DNA of 64,000 bases from Flavobacteriales bacterium (GCA_024643405.1 JAHENA010000002.1:45156-109155); one strand, 5' to 3'; positions 18,972 to 28,889 are shown, counted from the first letter of the stretch. Numbers and translations are program-made. The notes: generated from the sequence alone by a model not told the origin.

Positions 18972-20051
18972 TTATTGTTTTATTAATTTTTTTGTGATAC
19001 TTCCTTGTTCAGAATCTAATTTGATTATATAAATACCTTTTTTCAATAAAGAAACATCAACTTTTGAAATGTTTGAATCAACTTTTGATGTCATTATTAA
19101 TTTTCCTAAAACATCATAGACCCTAATTTTTAATAGTTCATTTGTTTTTATATTTAAATAATTCCCTGAAACTGGGTTTGGAAACATTTTATAATCTAAA
19201 CTTGAGAATTCAGAGTTTGATAACGTGCTCCATCTATTTTCTGCAGCATTTCCACCCCAAATTAAGGTAGCTAAGTAAGGATTGTCAATAAACGGATTTC
19301 TGTTGCCTTGAGCATAAGTGTTTGATATGTTGCCGTGATAGTCATTTCTGTTGTCTTCTATAGTAGATACAGGGTCTTCTGTATTCCAATCTAATAAAAG
19401 GTTAATCATGTTTGAATCAACAATATTTGATGCACCAACAGCTACATATGTTGGTTTACATTGTGTTCCATATCTTAGATACATATACATTACAATTCTT
19501 GCAACATCGCCTTTCCATTCATCTCCAGGATACCAATTTCCAGATGTATTTTTAGCGTTTCCTGAACCATCAACATATTTCAGGTTTCCTCTATTTGAAT
19601 TCATTTTCACATCTGAAGGCCTTAAATTATGAGCGTCTGCATAAGGTGGAACGTTGGTTGCTGTATTATCTAAACTAGGAACAGCTAAAGAATTTGCAAA
19701 AACATGTTCTCTATTCCAATCAGTTCCTTGATTTCCCCCATTTAAGTTTTTATTTCTGCTTCTATCGGTTATATAGTTACCATCATTATCATCATATCCG
19801 TAAATTAACAAAACATTTGCGCTGATAGATGGATCCTCATCCGTGATTTTATCAGCTTCCCAAACTCCTGGTGTGTAGGTAATGTAATTAACATGTTTTG
19901 AAGCGGTTTGAACTGCTAAATCATCAAATAAATTCAAACCACTTTTTGAAAAATCAACACCATTATAGTAAGATTGCAATTCAACTGGTGGCGTTAGTTG
20001 TGCAAAACAAAGTGAAGTAAAAAAAAGAAAAAGAAAGTAAAATTGTTTCAT
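18972..20051 (-). CDS. Secreted endonuclease I family nuclease with T9SS sorting domain
   Basis: The 359 residues begin with a signal peptide (about 1-18, ending CFAQ). The endonuclease I core contains WNREHVFANSLA with the catalytic histidine, then DAHNLRPSDVKMNSNRGNLK. The last 75 residues (YKMFPNPVSGNYLNIK through IRVYDVLGKLI to GIYIIKL) are a type A sorting domain recognised by the type IX secretion system, so the enzyme is exported through the outer membrane. It probably degrades extracellular DNA or RNA for nutrients. It is 7 bases downstream of the RsmB-like gene, so the two may share a transcript despite unrelated roles. Confidence 0.92.
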   Translation of the reverse strand: MKQFYFLFLFFTSLCFAQLTPPVELQSYYNGVDFSKSGLNLFDDLAVQTASKHVNYITYTPGVWEADKITDEDPSISANVLLIYGYDDNDGNYITDRSRNKNLNGGNQGTDWNREHVFANSLAVPSLDNTATNVPPYADAHNLRPSDVKMNSNRGNLKYVDGSGNAKNTSGNWYPGDEWKGDVARIVMYMYLRYGTQCKPTYVAVGASNIVDSNMINLLLDWNTEDPVSTIEDNRNDYHGNISNTYAQGNRNPFIDNPYLATLIWGGNAAENRWSTLSNSEFSSLDYKMFPNPVSGNYLNIKTNELLKIRVYDVLGKLIMTSKVDSNISKVDVSLLKKGIYIIKLDSEQGSITKKLIKQ

Positions 20052-20058
20052 TATGTAA

Positions 20059-21273
20059 TTATTGTTTTCGTTCTAAAAGAGCCATGTAAAATCCGTCAAA
20101 GCCGGACTTGTGAGCCAGTACTTTTTTGTCTGCTACAAAAGTAAATTTTTTTCCAAATTCTGACGTTAAAAATTTATCCACTTGTTTTTGATTTTCAGAT
20201 GGTAATACAGAACAGGTTGCATAAACCAATTGTCCGCCAACTTTAACCATTTTGGAATATTGTTGTAAAATTTCTTGCTGAGTGCCTTTTATTTTTTCAA
20301 TAAAATCAGGTTGTAATTTCCATTTAGCATCCGGATTTCTTCTTAATACACCCAAACCAGAGCAAGGGGCATCAATTAAAACCCTGTCTGCTTTATCAAA
20401 TAATTTCTTGATTACTTTAGTTGAATCAATACCACGTGTTTCAATATTAAAAGCACCATTTCGTTTGGCACGTCTTTTTAATTCATGAAGTTTGTTTTCA
20501 TAAATATCTAAAGCGATAATTTGTCCCTTATTTTCCATCAAGGAAGCAATATGAAGTGTTTTGCCTCCAGCTCCGGCACACGCATCAACTACTCGCATCC
20601 CTGGTTGCACATTCAAAAATTCAGCAACCAATTGAGAAGAGGCATCTTGTACTTCAAACAAACCATTTTTAAATTGTTCAGTTTGAAAAACGTTAACACG
20701 TTCTTTTAATTTTAAGGCATTTGGGTAATCCGGTAAAAAATCAGTTTCAATTTCTTGGTCAAAAAGTTCTTCTTGTAATTTTTCTTTAGTAGTTTTTAAA
20801 GTGTTAACACGAAGTATCACATCTGCTTGCTCATTGAGTGCAGAAATTTCTTTGGTCCAAACGGCCTTGCCCAATTCTTTTTCACCAAGTTCATCCATCC
20901 AATCTGGAATGGATTCTTTATATTTTCTGATTTTTGAGAGCTCATCAAACTTACCTTTTATTTTTCGGGTTGGTGTATTTTCAAAATAGGTCCAATCGGG
21001 TAATTTTATCCCTTTTAAAGTAGCCCAAACAGCAAACATACGCCAAAGATTATCTCTATCAAAAGGTTCTTTAACCTCAGCTATTTCAGCATATAAGCGT
21101 TTCCAACGGACAATATCATAAGTGGTTTCTGCTACAAAAGCTCTGTCTCGACTTCCCCAACGTTTGTCTCGCTTTAAAAGTTGTTGAATCACTTTATCTG
21201 CGTAGTTTCCTTCATTAAAGATTAAGGTCAATCCATCAATAACTGAAAAGCATAAATTTCTATGTAATCGCAT
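20059..21273 (-). CDS. RsmB/NOP2 family RNA cytosine-5 methyltransferase
   Basis: The 404-residue enzyme has an N-terminal NusB-like helical part and a C-terminal SAM-dependent methyltransferase. The SAM loop is DACAGAGGKT (230-239). The two cysteines of m5C RNA methyltransferases are visible: C304 in DAPCSGLGVLRR and the nucleophile C354 in YATCSVLPSEN. Several paralogues share this layout, so the exact rRNA or tRNA target is not certain, though 16S rRNA C967 (RsmB) is likely. A TAACTTTG box on the minus strand lies at 21292-21299. Confidence 0.9.
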   Translation of the reverse strand: MRLHRNLCFSVIDGLTLIFNEGNYADKVIQQLLKRDKRWGSRDRAFVAETTYDIVRWKRLYAEIAEVKEPFDRDNLWRMFAVWATLKGIKLPDWTYFENTPTRKIKGKFDELSKIRKYKESIPDWMDELGEKELGKAVWTKEISALNEQADVILRVNTLKTTKEKLQEELFDQEIETDFLPDYPNALKLKERVNVFQTEQFKNGLFEVQDASSQLVAEFLNVQPGMRVVDACAGAGGKTLHIASLMENKGQIIALDIYENKLHELKRRAKRNGAFNIETRGIDSTKVIKKLFDKADRVLIDAPCSGLGVLRRNPDAKWKLQPDFIEKIKGTQQEILQQYSKMVKVGGQLVYATCSVLPSENQKQVDKFLTSEFGKKFTFVADKKVLAHKSGFDGFYMALLERKQ

Positions 21274-21377
21274 GTTTATTTAATAAGAGTGCAAAGTTAC
21301 ATTTAATAGTTAATTAGTTTAATCGTTTGATAGTTATTTTGTTGTACTTCACTATTTTTATTGAAATTTAAATTCTA

Positions 21378-22430
21378 ATGAAACAATTTTGCTTAATATT
21401 TTTTATTATCATGAATCTTTTTTCTTGTGAGAAAAAGGAAACCTTTATACCACGTAATTTTTCAGTTGTAGACATTGAGACTTTATATGAAGACACTTTA
21501 CTGAGCGTTAGAGCCATTGAAATACTCAATGACAAAAGTTTAGCTTTTGCTGCTAATAATGGCGTTTTTGGGCTTTATAATCCAAATAAAGAGAGCTGGG
21601 TAACTTCAAAACAAGAATTTGATACTTTGAATTTGCATTTTAGAGCAGTTGCTCATACATCAAGTGATTTTTTTATGTTGAGTATTGAAAGTCCGGCTTT
21701 ATTATATAAGACCGGGGATTCTGGAAAAATGCAACTGGTTTATAAAGAGGAGAATCAAAAATCATTTTATGATGCCATGCGTTTTTGGAATGACTTAGAG
21801 GGTATTGCAATTGGTGATCCAACGGAAGATTGTTTAAGTATTATTATAACAAGAGATGGTGGTAATACTTGGAAAAAAATGTCCTGTAGTGATTTGCCAA
21901 AAGCAAATGAAGGAGAAGCTGCCTTTGCTGCAAGTAATAGCAATATTGCCATAATTGGAGAGGAGACTTGGATTGCTAGCGGAGGAAAATCCAGCAGAGT
22001 ATTATATTCGCCTAACAAAGGAAAAACATGGAAGGTTTTTAATACACCAATTGCTCAAGGCGTAGCGACAACTGGGATATTTTCAATTGATTTTTATGAT
22101 GCGTTAACTGGTTTTGCTATTGGTGGTGATTATACCATGCCAGAAGACAATAAGAATAATAAAATTATTACTATTGATGGCGGTAAAACATGGCAGGTAG
22201 TAGCTCAAAATGAAAATCCAGATTATAGAAGTTGTGTTCAGTACATGCCTAACAGAGAAGGGAAGGAGCTGGTCGTTATTGGTTTTAACGGCATCGATTT
22301 TTCAAATGATGGTGGTTATCATTGGAAACATTTAAGTGATGAAGGATTTTATACGTTACGTTTCCTAAATGATTCTGTAGCATATGCTGCCGGAAGTGGC
22401 AGGATTTCCAAATTAGTATTTAAGGAATAA
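21378..22430 (+). CDS. Lipoprotein with BNR/Ycf48-like beta-propeller repeats
   Basis: The 350-residue product has a short lipoprotein signal, with the lipobox cysteine in NLFSCEKK near residue 17. Repeats of the Asp-box type are visible: DGGNTWKKM, NKGKTWKVF, DGGKTWQVV and NDGGYHWKHL. They indicate a beta-propeller of the sialidase/Ycf48 superfamily. Databases often call such proteins oxidoreductases, but no cofactor site is visible and the Asp boxes are structural only. It is probably anchored to the outer or inner membrane facing the periplasm. It is transcribed alone and convergent with an ECF sigma operon. Confidence 0.8.
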   Translation: MKQFCLIFFIIMNLFSCEKKETFIPRNFSVVDIETLYEDTLLSVRAIEILNDKSLAFAANNGVFGLYNPNKESWVTSKQEFDTLNLHFRAVAHTSSDFFMLSIESPALLYKTGDSGKMQLVYKEENQKSFYDAMRFWNDLEGIAIGDPTEDCLSIIITRDGGNTWKKMSCSDLPKANEGEAAFAASNSNIAIIGEETWIASGGKSSRVLYSPNKGKTWKVFNTPIAQGVATTGIFSIDFYDALTGFAIGGDYTMPEDNKNNKIITIDGGKTWQVVAQNENPDYRSCVQYMPNREGKELVVIGFNGIDFSNDGGYHWKHLSDEGFYTLRFLNDSVAYAAGSGRISKLVFKE

Positions 22431-22461
22431 AAAAAGAGAAACTAAGGTTTCTCTTTTTTTA
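22430..22461. terminator. Bidirectional terminator between convergent genes
   Basis: AAAGAGAAAC pairs with GTTTCTCTTT around a 4-base loop, flanked by A on the left and T on the right. It occupies nearly the whole 31-base gap. Confidence 0.8.
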
Positions 22462-22902
22462 TTAATCTTTAGGACCTCTATCAGGTCGCCGGTTTTTAAA
22501 TTCTTCAAACATTTTATGTTTAAAATCATCTTCGGCTTTTTCGAGAAGAATTATCTTTTTTGCAGAAAGTATTTTTAATAAATCATCAATAAAGTTATTT
22601 TTCAGAGTTATCCTTTTTGTTTCAAAAGCGCGCATTTCTTTTAAAACAGTAATTGCTTCTTCTTCTTTAAGAATTTCAAAATTGATATTCTTTTTGCCTT
22701 CAAAAGATTGCCTTCTTAATTTAAAGTTCTCTTCTTCAAAAGCATTATAAATTGGCCAAAATTGCTGAGCTTCTTTTTCTGACAGATCTAATTTCTCTGT
22801 TAGATAAGCTATTTTTAATGTTTTTATTTTGTCTCTATTTCCTTGCGAAAAGGAGCATATTGAAAAACTTAGAATAAAGACAATGGTAGTTATTGTTTTC
22901 AT
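22462..22902 (-). CDS. Exported Spy/CpxP-like helical protein of an ECF sigma operon
   Basis: The 146-residue product has a signal peptide (about 1-19, ending SFSQ). The rest is charged and helical. The LTEKLDLSEKEAQQFWPIYNAF segment is the form of the LTxxQ-like repeat seen in Bacteroidota proteins that accompany ECF sigma factors. It likely resides in the periplasm and senses misfolded protein or envelope stress, as proposed for Spy and CpxP. That role is inference. It starts 1 base after the stop of the anti-sigma candidate. Confidence 0.72.
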   Translation of the reverse strand: MKTITTIVFILSFSICSFSQGNRDKIKTLKIAYLTEKLDLSEKEAQQFWPIYNAFEEENFKLRRQSFEGKKNINFEILKEEEAITVLKEMRAFETKRITLKNNFIDDLLKILSAKKIILLEKAEDDFKHKMFEEFKNRRPDRGPKD

Positions 22903-22903
22903 T

Positions 22904-23407
22904 TTAGTTGTTGTTTGGGATTAATTCGTCTATGTCTAAATGCTCTAAAACATAATTTTCAAGAGATTCAGAACTTAAATTATTATTTACTGAAGTTATT
23001 TCAGATAAATCTTCATCACTAAATAAAGAGGCTATGTCACTTGTTTCTAGTCCTTCTGTTAATATGTAATTTTCAATTGAAGCCGTTTCTATGTTGTTAA
23101 TATTCAAAGTCTCATTTTTATTAAAAGAAATATTATAAATAAGGATTAAACTGGCAGCAACTGCAGCAGCAAAAGCTATTTTTCTATAAGGGAAAAGATT
23201 AATGACTTTTGTTTTATTGTTGTTTTTTGAAGCTTCAAGAATTTTATTATCTAATGATTCAAAATAGTTTGATGGTAATTTAAAACCAGAACGAGATGCA
23301 GTTTCTTTAAGCTGTAATTCGCCTAAGAGATTATCTTCAAATTCATCAAAGTAACCTTTAGGTACCTTAAAACCATTTTCAATATTTTTTAAATTAATCT
23401 TTTTCAT
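22904..23407 (-). CDS. Putative membrane anti-sigma factor
   Basis: The 167-residue product has a cytoplasmic N-terminus with two copies of a phenylalanine-containing motif (ENGFKVPKGYFDEFED and SGFKLPSNYFESLDN), one membrane segment near residues 75-93 (IAFAAAVAASLILIYNI), and an acidic periplasmic tail. This matches small anti-sigma-type proteins encoded with ECF sigma factors in flavobacteria. The zinc-binding ZAS motif is absent. It lies 33 bases after the sigma gene and 1 base before the exported partner gene. Binding to the sigma factor is inferred from gene order. Confidence 0.7.
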   Translation of the reverse strand: MKKINLKNIENGFKVPKGYFDEFEDNLLGELQLKETASRSGFKLPSNYFESLDNKILEASKNNNKTKVINLFPYRKIAFAAAVAASLILIYNISFNKNETLNINNIETASIENYILTEGLETSDIASLFSDEDLSEITSVNNNLSSESLENYVLEHLDIDELIPNNN

Positions 23408-23440
23408 GTCTTATATAGGACTCCAATTTCTTTTAAAGGT

Positions 23441-23983
23441 TTAATTGTTAGTTAAATAGTCTTGTATTTTTTTTACTGCTATGTGATAGGATGCTTTAAG
23501 TGCCCCTTCACTGGTTTCAAGGATATCTGACATATCTTTAAACTTTAAATCTTCAAAATATTTCATATTAAACACCAGTTGTTGCTTTTGTGGTAATGTT
23601 GCTATAGCCTTTTGTAACTTTAATTGAATGGCTTCTCCTTCAAAATATACATCAGAAGCCAAATTATTTATGGCAATAGTCTGTGTTTCTTCGCTCGTGA
23701 TTTGTAAACGCTTAGCATTTTTATTAATAAATGAAATAGCTTCATTGGTAGCTATTCTATACATCCAAGAGAACAATTTACTTTCTCCCTTAAAGTTACC
23801 AATATTTTTATAAACCTTAATAAAAGTATTTTGTAAAACATCATCAGCATCATCATGAGATTTTACAATGTTACGTATGTGCCAATACAACCGTTCCTTA
23901 TAAAGAGAAACGAGTTCTTTGAAGGCGCTGTCTATATTGGTGTCAGATTTAAGTCTTTCTACTAACTCAGATTCTAGAATCAC
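23441..23983 (-). CDS. ECF-type RNA polymerase sigma factor
   Basis: The 180 residues contain sigma region 2 (DDADDVLQNTFIKVYKNIGNFKGESKLFSWMYRIATNEAISFI) and region 4 (LPQKQQLVFNMKYFEDLKFKDMSDILETSEGALKASYHIAVKKI), the latter with a helix-turn-helix for -35 recognition. It is the first gene of a sigma / anti-sigma / Spy-like operon and probably controls an envelope-stress response. About 250 bases of A/T-rich sequence precede it, holding a 15-bp direct repeat and a short inverted repeat that could be control sites. Confidence 0.93.
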   Translation of the reverse strand: MILESELVERLKSDTNIDSAFKELVSLYKERLYWHIRNIVKSHDDADDVLQNTFIKVYKNIGNFKGESKLFSWMYRIATNEAISFINKNAKRLQITSEETQTIAINNLASDVYFEGEAIQLKLQKAIATLPQKQQLVFNMKYFEDLKFKDMSDILETSEGALKASYHIAVKKIQDYLTNN

Positions 23984-24294
23984 ATTCGTGGTTTAGCTTT
24001 TAGACTGATGAAGATACTAAAAGTTTAAAATACTTTAATATATTACTTTTATAAGGATATTTGTCTATAATTATAAGTTATTGATAATCAAATAAATATA
24101 AAGCATAAATCCGATGAAACGTATTTAAAATACGATAAAATACATTTTTTTCTTGTCTAGTTCACTTTTATATATTACTTTTATCCTAACAAAATCTACT
24201 TATGTTGCTAGTCTGCCCCAAGTCTAGCGATAACAAAAAAAGGATAGAAGCCCAAATCTCTATCCTTTTTTACATTTATATAAGTTATATTTAT
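23984..24294. other. Intergenic region upstream of the ECF sigma gene
   Basis: No convincing gene is present in these 311 bases. Visible are a 15-bp direct repeat (24038-24052 and 24170-24184, ATATATTACTTTTAT), a 6-bp inverted repeat with a 3-base spacer (24120-24134), and the terminator of the downstream ABC exporter gene (24234-24272). The sigma-operon promoter must lie here, but I see no clear -33/-7 pair. Confidence 0.5.
24234..24272 (-). terminator. Terminator of the ABC exporter transcript
   Basis: AAAAAAGGATAG pairs with CTATCCTTTTTT around a loop of about 12 bases. Read on the minus strand it ends in a T run and lies about 25 bases after the ABC exporter stop. Confidence 0.75.
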
Positions 24295-26130
24295 TTACGC
24301 GAAGCTTTGCATATCTACAAGCCTTTTATAAATACCTTTTTTAATTATAAGTTCATCATGGGTTCCTTTTTCAACAATTTTACCTTTTTGAAGAACTACA
24401 ATTTCATCTGCATTTTGAATAGTAGAAAGCCTGTGAGCAATCACAATGGATGTTCTGTTTTTCATCATATTTTCCAATGCAATTTGAACCAAACGTTCAC
24501 TCTCAGTATCTAACGCTGAAGTAGCTTCATCTAAAATCATAATTGGAGGACTTTTCAATACTGCTCTGGCTATGCTTAATCGTTGTTTTTGACCACCAGA
24601 GAGTTTATTGCCTGAATCACCAATATTGGTATCAATACCTAAAGGTAGATCTTTAACAAATTCCCAGGCATTGGCTACTTTTAAGGCATCCATTATTTCT
24701 TGATCACTGGCACTGTCTTTTCCAAGTTTAAGATTGTTTTTAATGCTTTCATTAAAAAGAATGGCATCTTGGGTTACAATGCCAAGTTGCTTTCTTAATG
24801 ATTTGGTGGTTAAATCTCTTATATCTATGCCATCAATTAAAATTTGACCTTCATTAACATCATAAAATCTAGTTATTAAGTTGGCAATTGTAGATTTGCC
24901 ACTTCCAGATTGACCAACTAATGCGACGGTTTTTCCCTTCGGAATAATTAATGAAAAATCTTTTAAAACATATTCTTCATCATATTTAAATGAAATATTT
25001 TTAAATACTATTTCAGAATTAAATCCTTCTTTTATAACGGCATCCACTTTGTCAAGTAAAGGGTTTTCTGTGTCAATAATTTCTTGAATTCTTTCTGCAG
25101 CAGCACTCCCTTGTTTAATATTATATAGACCTCTAGAAATAGCTTTTGCAGGTGTTAAAATATTATAGGCTAACCCCATATAAACAAGGAATTTACTACC
25201 ATCTAATGCAGAAGAACCACTACCGCTTAGCACTAAATTCCCTCCATACCACAAAAGGATAGCTATGACACAAATTCCCAAAAACTCACTGGCGGGCGAT
25301 GCCAGATTTTGTCTGTTTAAAAGCTTATTTGCAAAATGATAAAATCGTGTGGTGGATTCCTGGAATTTTTCGTAGAATTTATCTTCGCCACTAAACCCTT
25401 TTATAATTCTTAATCCTGTTAAAGTTTCTTCTAAATTTGATAAAATCACGCCTTGTTCTTTTTGAACGCGATCTGATTTTCTTTTAAGACTTTTTCCTAT
25501 TCTAGAAATAATAATACCCGTGACAGGAATAAATATAAAAACAAAGAAAGTTAGTTTGGAACTTAAATAAAACATAACAATTATAGTGAATATAATTGTT
25601 AAGGGCTCTCTTACAACAAGTTCTAAAACAGGTAAAAAGGAATATTCAACCATTGATACATCATTGGTAACTCTAGCCATGATATCACCTTTTCTTGTTT
25701 CAGAAAAATAGGAGAGTGGTAACTCCATAGTTTTTTTGTAAACGGCATTTCTTAAATCACGAATGACGCCATTACGTAAAAAAACAAGAAAATAATTAGC
25801 TAAATAGCCAAATATATTTTTCAATAAAAACATCAAAATAATCAAGCAAACCACAAAAATTAGGGCTTTGGAATTATCGCCACCAGTAAATTGATTCATT
25901 TGGTAGGATAAATAATCTTCAATGAAGTTGACTATTTTTGAAATACCATCATATTCTGGCTTTACTAAGATTGGCGCTTTATTTTGCTTGAAAATAACAT
26001 CAAGCATAGGTTTTAAAGCAACGAATGATAAGGTGCCAAACAAGGCAAATAACATATTGCTTATTATATGACCAACTGCAAATCTTTTATAAGGTTTTGC
26101 ATACCTTAAAATATTGAAAAAGTGATTCAT
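24295..26130 (-). CDS. ABC exporter, permease-ATPase fusion (MsbA-like)
   Basis: The 611-residue half-transporter has an N-terminal six-helix domain (about 20-340) and a C-terminal ATPase. Walker A is GQSGSGKS at 406-413, the signature is LSGGQKQR at 510-517, Walker B is ILDEAT near 532-537, and the switch histidine is in IAHRLST. It should act as a homodimer exporting a lipid or other hydrophobic substrate; MsbA-type lipid A-core flipping is possible but not proven. Its ATG overlaps the stop of the phosphohexomutase gene by one base (TAATG), so the two are translationally coupled. Confidence 0.88.
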   Translation of the reverse strand: MNHFFNILRYAKPYKRFAVGHIISNMLFALFGTLSFVALKPMLDVIFKQNKAPILVKPEYDGISKIVNFIEDYLSYQMNQFTGGDNSKALIFVVCLIILMFLLKNIFGYLANYFLVFLRNGVIRDLRNAVYKKTMELPLSYFSETRKGDIMARVTNDVSMVEYSFLPVLELVVREPLTIIFTIIVMFYLSSKLTFFVFIFIPVTGIIISRIGKSLKRKSDRVQKEQGVILSNLEETLTGLRIIKGFSGEDKFYEKFQESTTRFYHFANKLLNRQNLASPASEFLGICVIAILLWYGGNLVLSGSGSSALDGSKFLVYMGLAYNILTPAKAISRGLYNIKQGSAAAERIQEIIDTENPLLDKVDAVIKEGFNSEIVFKNISFKYDEEYVLKDFSLIIPKGKTVALVGQSGSGKSTIANLITRFYDVNEGQILIDGIDIRDLTTKSLRKQLGIVTQDAILFNESIKNNLKLGKDSASDQEIMDALKVANAWEFVKDLPLGIDTNIGDSGNKLSGGQKQRLSIARAVLKSPPIMILDEATSALDTESERLVQIALENMMKNRTSIVIAHRLSTIQNADEIVVLQKGKIVEKGTHDELIIKKGIYKRLVDMQSFA

Positions 26131-27860
26131 TAATTAAGTTTCATGTCCTTTACAATCGCATCAATTTTAGCTTCTATTTGCTTAGTAGTTTTTTGAAATT
26201 CTGAAACACTATTTAATTTAGTGTTAGCACTGATGTAAAATTTTATTTTAGGCTCGGTTCCACTAGGTCTTAATGCTACTTGACTGCCATCTGCAGTATA
26301 ATATATTAACACATTAGATTTTGGTATATTAATAGTGTCCTCTTTACCTGTAATCATGTTTTTACAAACAGATAGCTCGTAATCTTCAATTTTAACAACT
26401 TTAGAATCATTAATCTGAGTTAATGGATTATTTCGGGCATCAATCATCATTTGTTGAATTTCTTGAGCACCCTCAATTCCTTTTTTAGTCATTGATATCA
26501 ATCGTTCTTTATAATAGCCATGCTGAACATATAGTTCAATGAGTTCTTTGTATAATGTACTGCCTTTTGCTTTTGCTTGTGCAGCTAATTCACATGCTAA
26601 TAATGTAGAAGTAACGGCATCTTTATCCCGTACAAAATCCCCAACCATAAAGCCAAAACTTTCTTCTCCGCCACCAATAAAATCAAGGGTTTTATAATCG
26701 TGTATTAATTTGGCAATCCATTTAAAACCTGTAAGAACAATTTTGCATTCCACATGATAGGCATTTGCCAATACACTCATCATAGGTGTTGAAACAATTG
26801 TTGAAGCTATAAATTCCTTGCCTTTTATTTTGCCTTCATTTTTCCATTGTTTTAAAAGAAAATCAGTCATCATTAACATGGTTTGATTTCCATTTAAAAG
26901 TTCTAGGTTGCCTTCAAGATTTCTAACGGCTACTCCAAGTCTGTCGCAATCAGGATCTGTGCCAATAACGATGTCTGCATTTACTTTATTAGCAAGTTCT
27001 AAAGCCATTTTTAAAGCGGCTGGTTCTTCAGGGTTTGGTGAAGCTACAGTAGGGAAATCTCCATTTGGCACTTCTTGTTCTTTTACAATATGTACATTTT
27101 TATAACCTGCACGTTTTAAAGTTTCAGGAACCAAAGTGATTGACGTACCGTGCAGTGATGTGAAAACAACAGTTAAATTATTTTTTGCTTTGACAGGCGT
27201 GTCAAAACTTCCATTTTTTAATGAAGCATTAATAAATACCTCATCAACATCCTTTCCTATATAATGAATTAAATTATTATGAGCCTTGAACTTAATATGG
27301 GAATATGGTGTGGCATTTATTTTATTCACAATAGCATCATCGTGAGGTGGTACTAGTTGTCCGCCATCTTGCCAATATACTTTGTAACCATTATATTCTG
27401 GTGGATTATGTGAGGCAGTTAAAACAATACCACATTGACAATTTAAGTGTTTTAAGGCGAATGATAATTCCGGAGTAGGGCGTAAATCTTCAAACAAAAA
27501 GACTTCGATACCGTTAGCTGAAAATACATCTGCAACCACTTTAGCCAGAGTTTTACTGTTATGTCTGCAGTCATAAGCAATAGCAACCTTTGGTGTTTGA
27601 TTTGGAAAATACGCCCGCATGTAGTCGCTTAATCCTTGTGTACTTCTACCAAGTGTATACTTATTAATTCTATTGGTGCCAACACCCATGACACCACGCA
27701 TACCACCGGTTCCAAATTCTAAGTCCTTATAAAAACTTTCTTGAATTTCCTGCGGGTTAAATGCGATACTGTTTTTTATGAAATCCTGTGTTTCAGCATC
27801 AAAGGTTGGTGTTAACCAAGTATTGATTCTTTCTAAAATTTTTGGTTCTATTTTAATCAT
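26130..27860 (-). CDS. Phosphohexomutase (phosphoglucomutase/phosphomannomutase family)
   Basis: The 576 residues contain the complete alpha-D-phosphohexomutase set: the phosphoserine loop [13 protein letters not shown] with S150, the magnesium loop [11 protein letters not shown], the sugar-binding loop GGGEESFGF and the phosphate-binding loop [12 protein letters not shown]. Length and the [11 protein letters not shown]-terminal motif place it with the PGM2-like enzymes that interconvert glucose-1- and glucose-6-phosphate or the pentose equivalents. Which sugar is preferred cannot be read from the sequence. A TATTTTTG box lies on the minus strand at 27879-27886. Confidence 0.9.
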   Translation of the reverse strand: MIKIEPKILERINTWLTPTFDAETQDFIKNSIAFNPQEIQESFYKDLEFGTGGMRGVMGVGTNRINKYTLGRSTQGLSDYMRAYFPNQTPKVAIAYDCRHNSKTLAKVVADVFSANGIEVFLFEDLRPTPELSFALKHLNCQCGIVLTASHNPPEYNGYKVYWQDGGQLVPPHDDAIVNKINATPYSHIKFKAHNNLIHYIGKDVDEVFINASLKNGSFDTPVKAKNNLTVVFTSLHGTSITLVPETLKRAGYKNVHIVKEQEVPNGDFPTVASPNPEEPAALKMALELANKVNADIVIGTDPDCDRLGVAVRNLEGNLELLNGNQTMLMMTDFLLKQWKNEGKIKGKEFIASTIVSTPMMSVLANAYHVECKIVLTGFKWIAKLIHDYKTLDFIGGGEESFGFMVGDFVRDKDAVTSTLLACELAAQAKAKGSTLYKELIELYVQHGYYKERLISMTKKGIEGAQEIQQMMIDARNNPLTQINDSKVVKIEDYELSVCKNMITGKEDTINIPKSNVLIYYTADGSQVALRPSGTEPKIKFYISANTKLNSVSEFQKTTKQIEAKIDAIVKDMKLN

Positions 27861-27935
27861 TTCTTACTAAGTTTTAAACAAAAATACACAATTTGATAAA
27901 TGATAAATTTAAATGTGATTTAATTTGACTTGAAT

Positions 27936-28886
27936 TTAAGATAAATTCAACAAGTCTTTAACCATATATCTTTTTCTTTCAGGTTTGGTTCGAAGAATAA
28001 TTTCTCCTAAAAATCCAGCTACAAAGAATTGAGTTCCTATAATCATGGTTGAAAGAGCGATATAAAATTGCGGACGTTCAGTTATTAATCTTCCTTGCGG
28101 CGTTAAAAAAAGTTTATCAATACCAAGGTATAAGGCAAACGCAAAACCAATTATAAACATGATTACGCCTAAGGAGCCAAATAAATGCATGGGTCTTTTT
28201 CCAAAACGTGATAAAAACCAAATAGTAATCAAATCTAAAAAACCATTGATAAACCGGTCCATCCCAAATTTTGTTTCACCATATTTTCGGGCCTGATGCT
28301 TTACTATTTTTTCACCTATTTCTGTAAATCCTGCATTTTTTGATAACACGGGAATATAACGGTGCATTTCACCATTCACGTCAATATTTTTAACGACTTC
28401 TAATCTAAAGGCTTTTAAACCACAATTAAAATCATGAAGTTTTACACCAGAGGTTTTTCTTGCAGCCCAATTAAATAATTTTGAAGGTAAATTTTTGGAA
28501 ATAATAGAATCATAACGTTTCTTCTTCCAACCAGAAACCAAATCATATCCGTCATTCACAATCATGTTATAAAGCTCAGGGATTTCATCTGGGTTATCTT
28601 GTAAATCAGCATCCATTGTGATGACTACATCTCCTTGGGCCAATTCAAATCCGGCATGCAGAGCTTGAGATTTTCCAAAATTTTTCAAAAAGCGAATGCC
28701 TTTAACTTGCTTGTCTTTGGAGGATAATGCGTTAATTGTTTTCCATGAATCATCTGTGCTGCCGTCATCAATGAAGATGATTTCATATGAAAAACGATTG
28801 GATTGCATAACTTTTGCAATCCAATCATATAATTCTTTTAAAGATTCTTGTTCGTTAAGTAGTGGTATGACTACGGTTATGTCCAT
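27936..28886 (-). CDS. Family 2 glycosyltransferase, membrane-anchored (DPM1/GtrB-like)
   Basis: The 316 residues begin with a GT-A domain: VVIPLLNEQESL, the nucleotide-sugar motif FIDDGSTDDSW (38-48) and MDADLQDNPDE (91-101) with the metal-binding aspartates. Two membrane helices follow (about 231-252 and 275-298). This is the layout of enzymes that transfer a sugar to polyprenyl phosphate. It starts 3 bases after the stop of the DUF4199 gene, a pairing that is common in flavobacteria, so the two probably act together in cell-envelope glycan synthesis. Confidence 0.88.
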   Translation of the reverse strand: MDITVVIPLLNEQESLKELYDWIAKVMQSNRFSYEIIFIDDGSTDDSWKTINALSSKDKQVKGIRFLKNFGKSQALHAGFELAQGDVVITMDADLQDNPDEIPELYNMIVNDGYDLVSGWKKKRYDSIISKNLPSKLFNWAARKTSGVKLHDFNCGLKAFRLEVVKNIDVNGEMHRYIPVLSKNAGFTEIGEKIVKHQARKYGETKFGMDRFINGFLDLITIWFLSRFGKRPMHLFGSLGVIMFIIGFAFALYLGIDKLFLTPQGRLITERPQFYIALSTMIIGTQFFVAGFLGEIILRTKPERKRYMVKDLLNLS

Positions 28887-28889
28887 GTA

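Noticed and set aside
24202..24513. A 103-codon plus-strand frame over the ABC exporter 3' end
   Set aside because: Most of it is antisense to the ABC ATPase domain and it spans the transporter terminator.
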